Below, one piece after another: positions 62,643-64,000 of a stretch of DNA of 64,000 nucleotides. The notes under the pieces are model-generated. The model worked only from the letters and a program-made list of their open reading frames with translations. It had not been told where the DNA came from and did no database searches. The position numbers and the translations under genes were made by a program. The first letter of the stretch is position 1. Each line of letters begins with the position of its first letter. Source of the DNA: an uncultured Pelagibacteraceae bacterium (GTDB lineage Bacteria; Pseudomonadota; Alphaproteobacteria; Pelagibacterales; Pelagibacteraceae); the NCBI GenBank assembly GCA_902516465.1, contig CABXZD010000002.1, positions 1 to 64,000 of the forward strand. The letters are read 5' to 3'.

Positions 62643-63628
62643 TTCTCACAACATTGTTCTAAAATAAAATTAGTCACTAAATTTATTGATATTGTTGGAT
62701 TTTTTTTTATTAATAATTCTAGCTTATTGGTTTGAAGTAATAAATTTTGTATCTTAGTTCTGTTTAAGGCTTTAATCTGCGATTTGATAATTTCTTTTTC
62801 TTTCCAAAAAATCGGTGGTCTGAATTTTGATATCAAAGTATCTATGTTATCGCTTTGTGGAACTTCCGACGTTAGTTTTAATAATCTCTTTAGTTTATTT
62901 AAAAAAATTCTCACAATTATAATGCAATCATCTGTTGAAAAATTATTTTCATTTAAAATATTTAAAGTTTTTTTTTTATTTTTTGCTAATGAATTATTTA
63001 CTAAATAAGAAAGATCGTAATTTTCAGCTAAATTGGTAATTTTCAATAAATCCTCAGTTGAAATTTTTTTATTTTTTAGACAAAAACTTTCTATTTTTTG
63101 AAGTTCATTTAAAAGATTTATCCTATCTCCGCTGCAGCGTTCTACTATTAAATTAATGTTATGTTGAGAAATATTAATATTTTTTCTTGCAAAAAAATCT
63201 AAGGCAATTCTAGCAAGTGTCAGATTATTATCTTCATAAAATGCTATACAAATAGTATTGTTGTTTTTTTCAAAAAAAGTTCGTAACTTAGATTTTTTTT
63301 CCAATATGTTTGAAGTCAAAATTATAGAGACTCCATTTATATTTAAATCCACTATTTCCTCTATTATATCTAAGATTTTATCTGTAACTCTAGAAATTAT
63401 AATTAATTTATCATCTTCAAAAAAAGATTGATTTGACATTGTTTCTCTAAATGAACTTTTATCTTTTATTACTTCAATCTCCTCATAAAAGTAAATATTT
63501 TTAGAGAGTTTTGGCTTTAAATTTGAATTTATAGTTTCGTCAATTAATCCTTGATTTTTTCCATAAAGTAAAAAGAATTTATTATTTTTGATATCTTTTT
63601 GGTTTATTTCATAGGATTTAATTATCAT
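62639..63628 (-). CDS. holA: DNA polymerase III subunit delta
   Basis: FFLLYGKNQGLIDETI...LLNELQKIESF; alphaproteobacterial parB-holA-lptE order. Confidence 0.9.
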   Translation of the reverse strand: MIIKSYEINQKDIKNNKFFLLYGKNQGLIDETINSNLKPKLSKNIYFYEEIEVIKDKSSFRETMSNQSFFEDDKLIIISRVTDKILDIIEEIVDLNINGVSIILTSNILEKKSKLRTFFEKNNNTICIAFYEDNNLTLARIALDFFARKNINISQHNINLIVERCSGDRINLLNELQKIESFCLKNKKISTEDLLKITNLAENYDLSYLVNNSLAKNKKKTLNILNENNFSTDDCIIIVRIFLNKLKRLLKLTSEVPQSDNIDTLISKFRPPIFWKEKEIIKSQIKALNRTKIQNLLLQTNKLELLIKKNPTISINLVTNFILEQCCEN

Positions 63629-63629
63629 T

Positions 63630-64000
63630 TTAAAGATTAAAATAAATTATTAGTTTTTCAAAAATTTTATTTACTAAAATAGTTTCGACCTCATTTTGAT
63701 ACTCTGAAAGTTCAAATTTATTTTCGATGTTATTGTAAGAAAAGCTTTCATCAAAAGATTTGGAAGTAATTTTATTGTTCACATCTTCTATAGTTAGATT
63801 TATTTCAACAGTGGTTTTGAATGAATTAGCTTGACCTTTAGCATTTTTTGAAGTCTCAATGATTCTCTTTTTACTATCAATCTTTAGTTTAGAGTAGGTA
63901 AAATTCTGACTATCTTCTTTTAATCCTGAGATTGAAATAATTTTTCTATTAATGTTTTTTTCACCAGTTAATTCAATTTCTTTAAAAATTAGTTTATTTG
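63630..64000 (-). CDS. lptE: LPS-assembly lipoprotein LptE-like, truncated by window edge
   Basis: Manual translation NKLIFKEIELTGEKNINRKIISISGLKEDSQNFTYSKLKIDSKKRIIETSKNAKGQANSFKTTVEINLTIEDVNN...VETILVNKIFEKLIIYFNL*; upstream of holA. Confidence 0.65.
   Translation of the reverse strand, partial: NKLIFKEIELTGEKNINRKIISISGLKEDSQNFTYSKLKIDSKKRIIETSKNAKGQANSFKTTVEINLTIEDVNNKITSKSFDESFSYNNIENKFELSEYQNEVETILVNKIFEKLIIYFNL

Noticed and set aside
1-64000. CRISPR arrays, IS elements, prophage, rRNA, obvious riboswitches
   Set aside because: None recognised on reading both strands; short AT-rich repeats present are consistent with base composition.

Overview
The window is a gene-dense, very AT-rich bacterial chromosome segment. 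Gene content and order fit a streamlined alphaproteobacterium, most likely SAR11/Pelagibacterales (inference). No rRNA, CRISPR array, prophage or transposase was seen. Main blocks: (1) ~0-10.7 kb: argG, then a photolyase/cryptochrome neighbourhood with two divergent photolyase-superfamily genes, fasciclin, VCBS/ASPIC, DUF4174-like, SDR and ABM genes, plus an ORF missing from the supplied track that encodes a 43-aa DUF2256-type zinc-ribbon protein. (2) 10.7-22 kb: ybbP-ybbA/tesA, folD, mscS, hemDC, tsaD. (3) 22-27 kb: acetyl-CoA synthetase with a strongly basic N-terminal tail, and a DUF4212/SSS symporter. (4) 27-39 kb: rpe, purH, tRNA-Gly, phhB, ftsK, lolA. (5) 39.6-42.6 kb: a malyl-CoA lyase + malate-CoA ligase module (mcl-mtkA-mtkB) that resembles sucCD. 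(6) 42.7-52.9 kb: hisEFAHB, hslVU, secB, dnaQ, coaE, aroE, maf, ppsR. (7) A candidate oriC (52951-53232), then hemE-hemH-hemJ-rho-mnmE-mnmG-rsmG-parA-parB-holA-lptE, with a perfect parS inside rsmG. Four homopolymer frameshifts (tsaD x2, purH, ubiH-like) look more like sequence errors than decay, but need checking.
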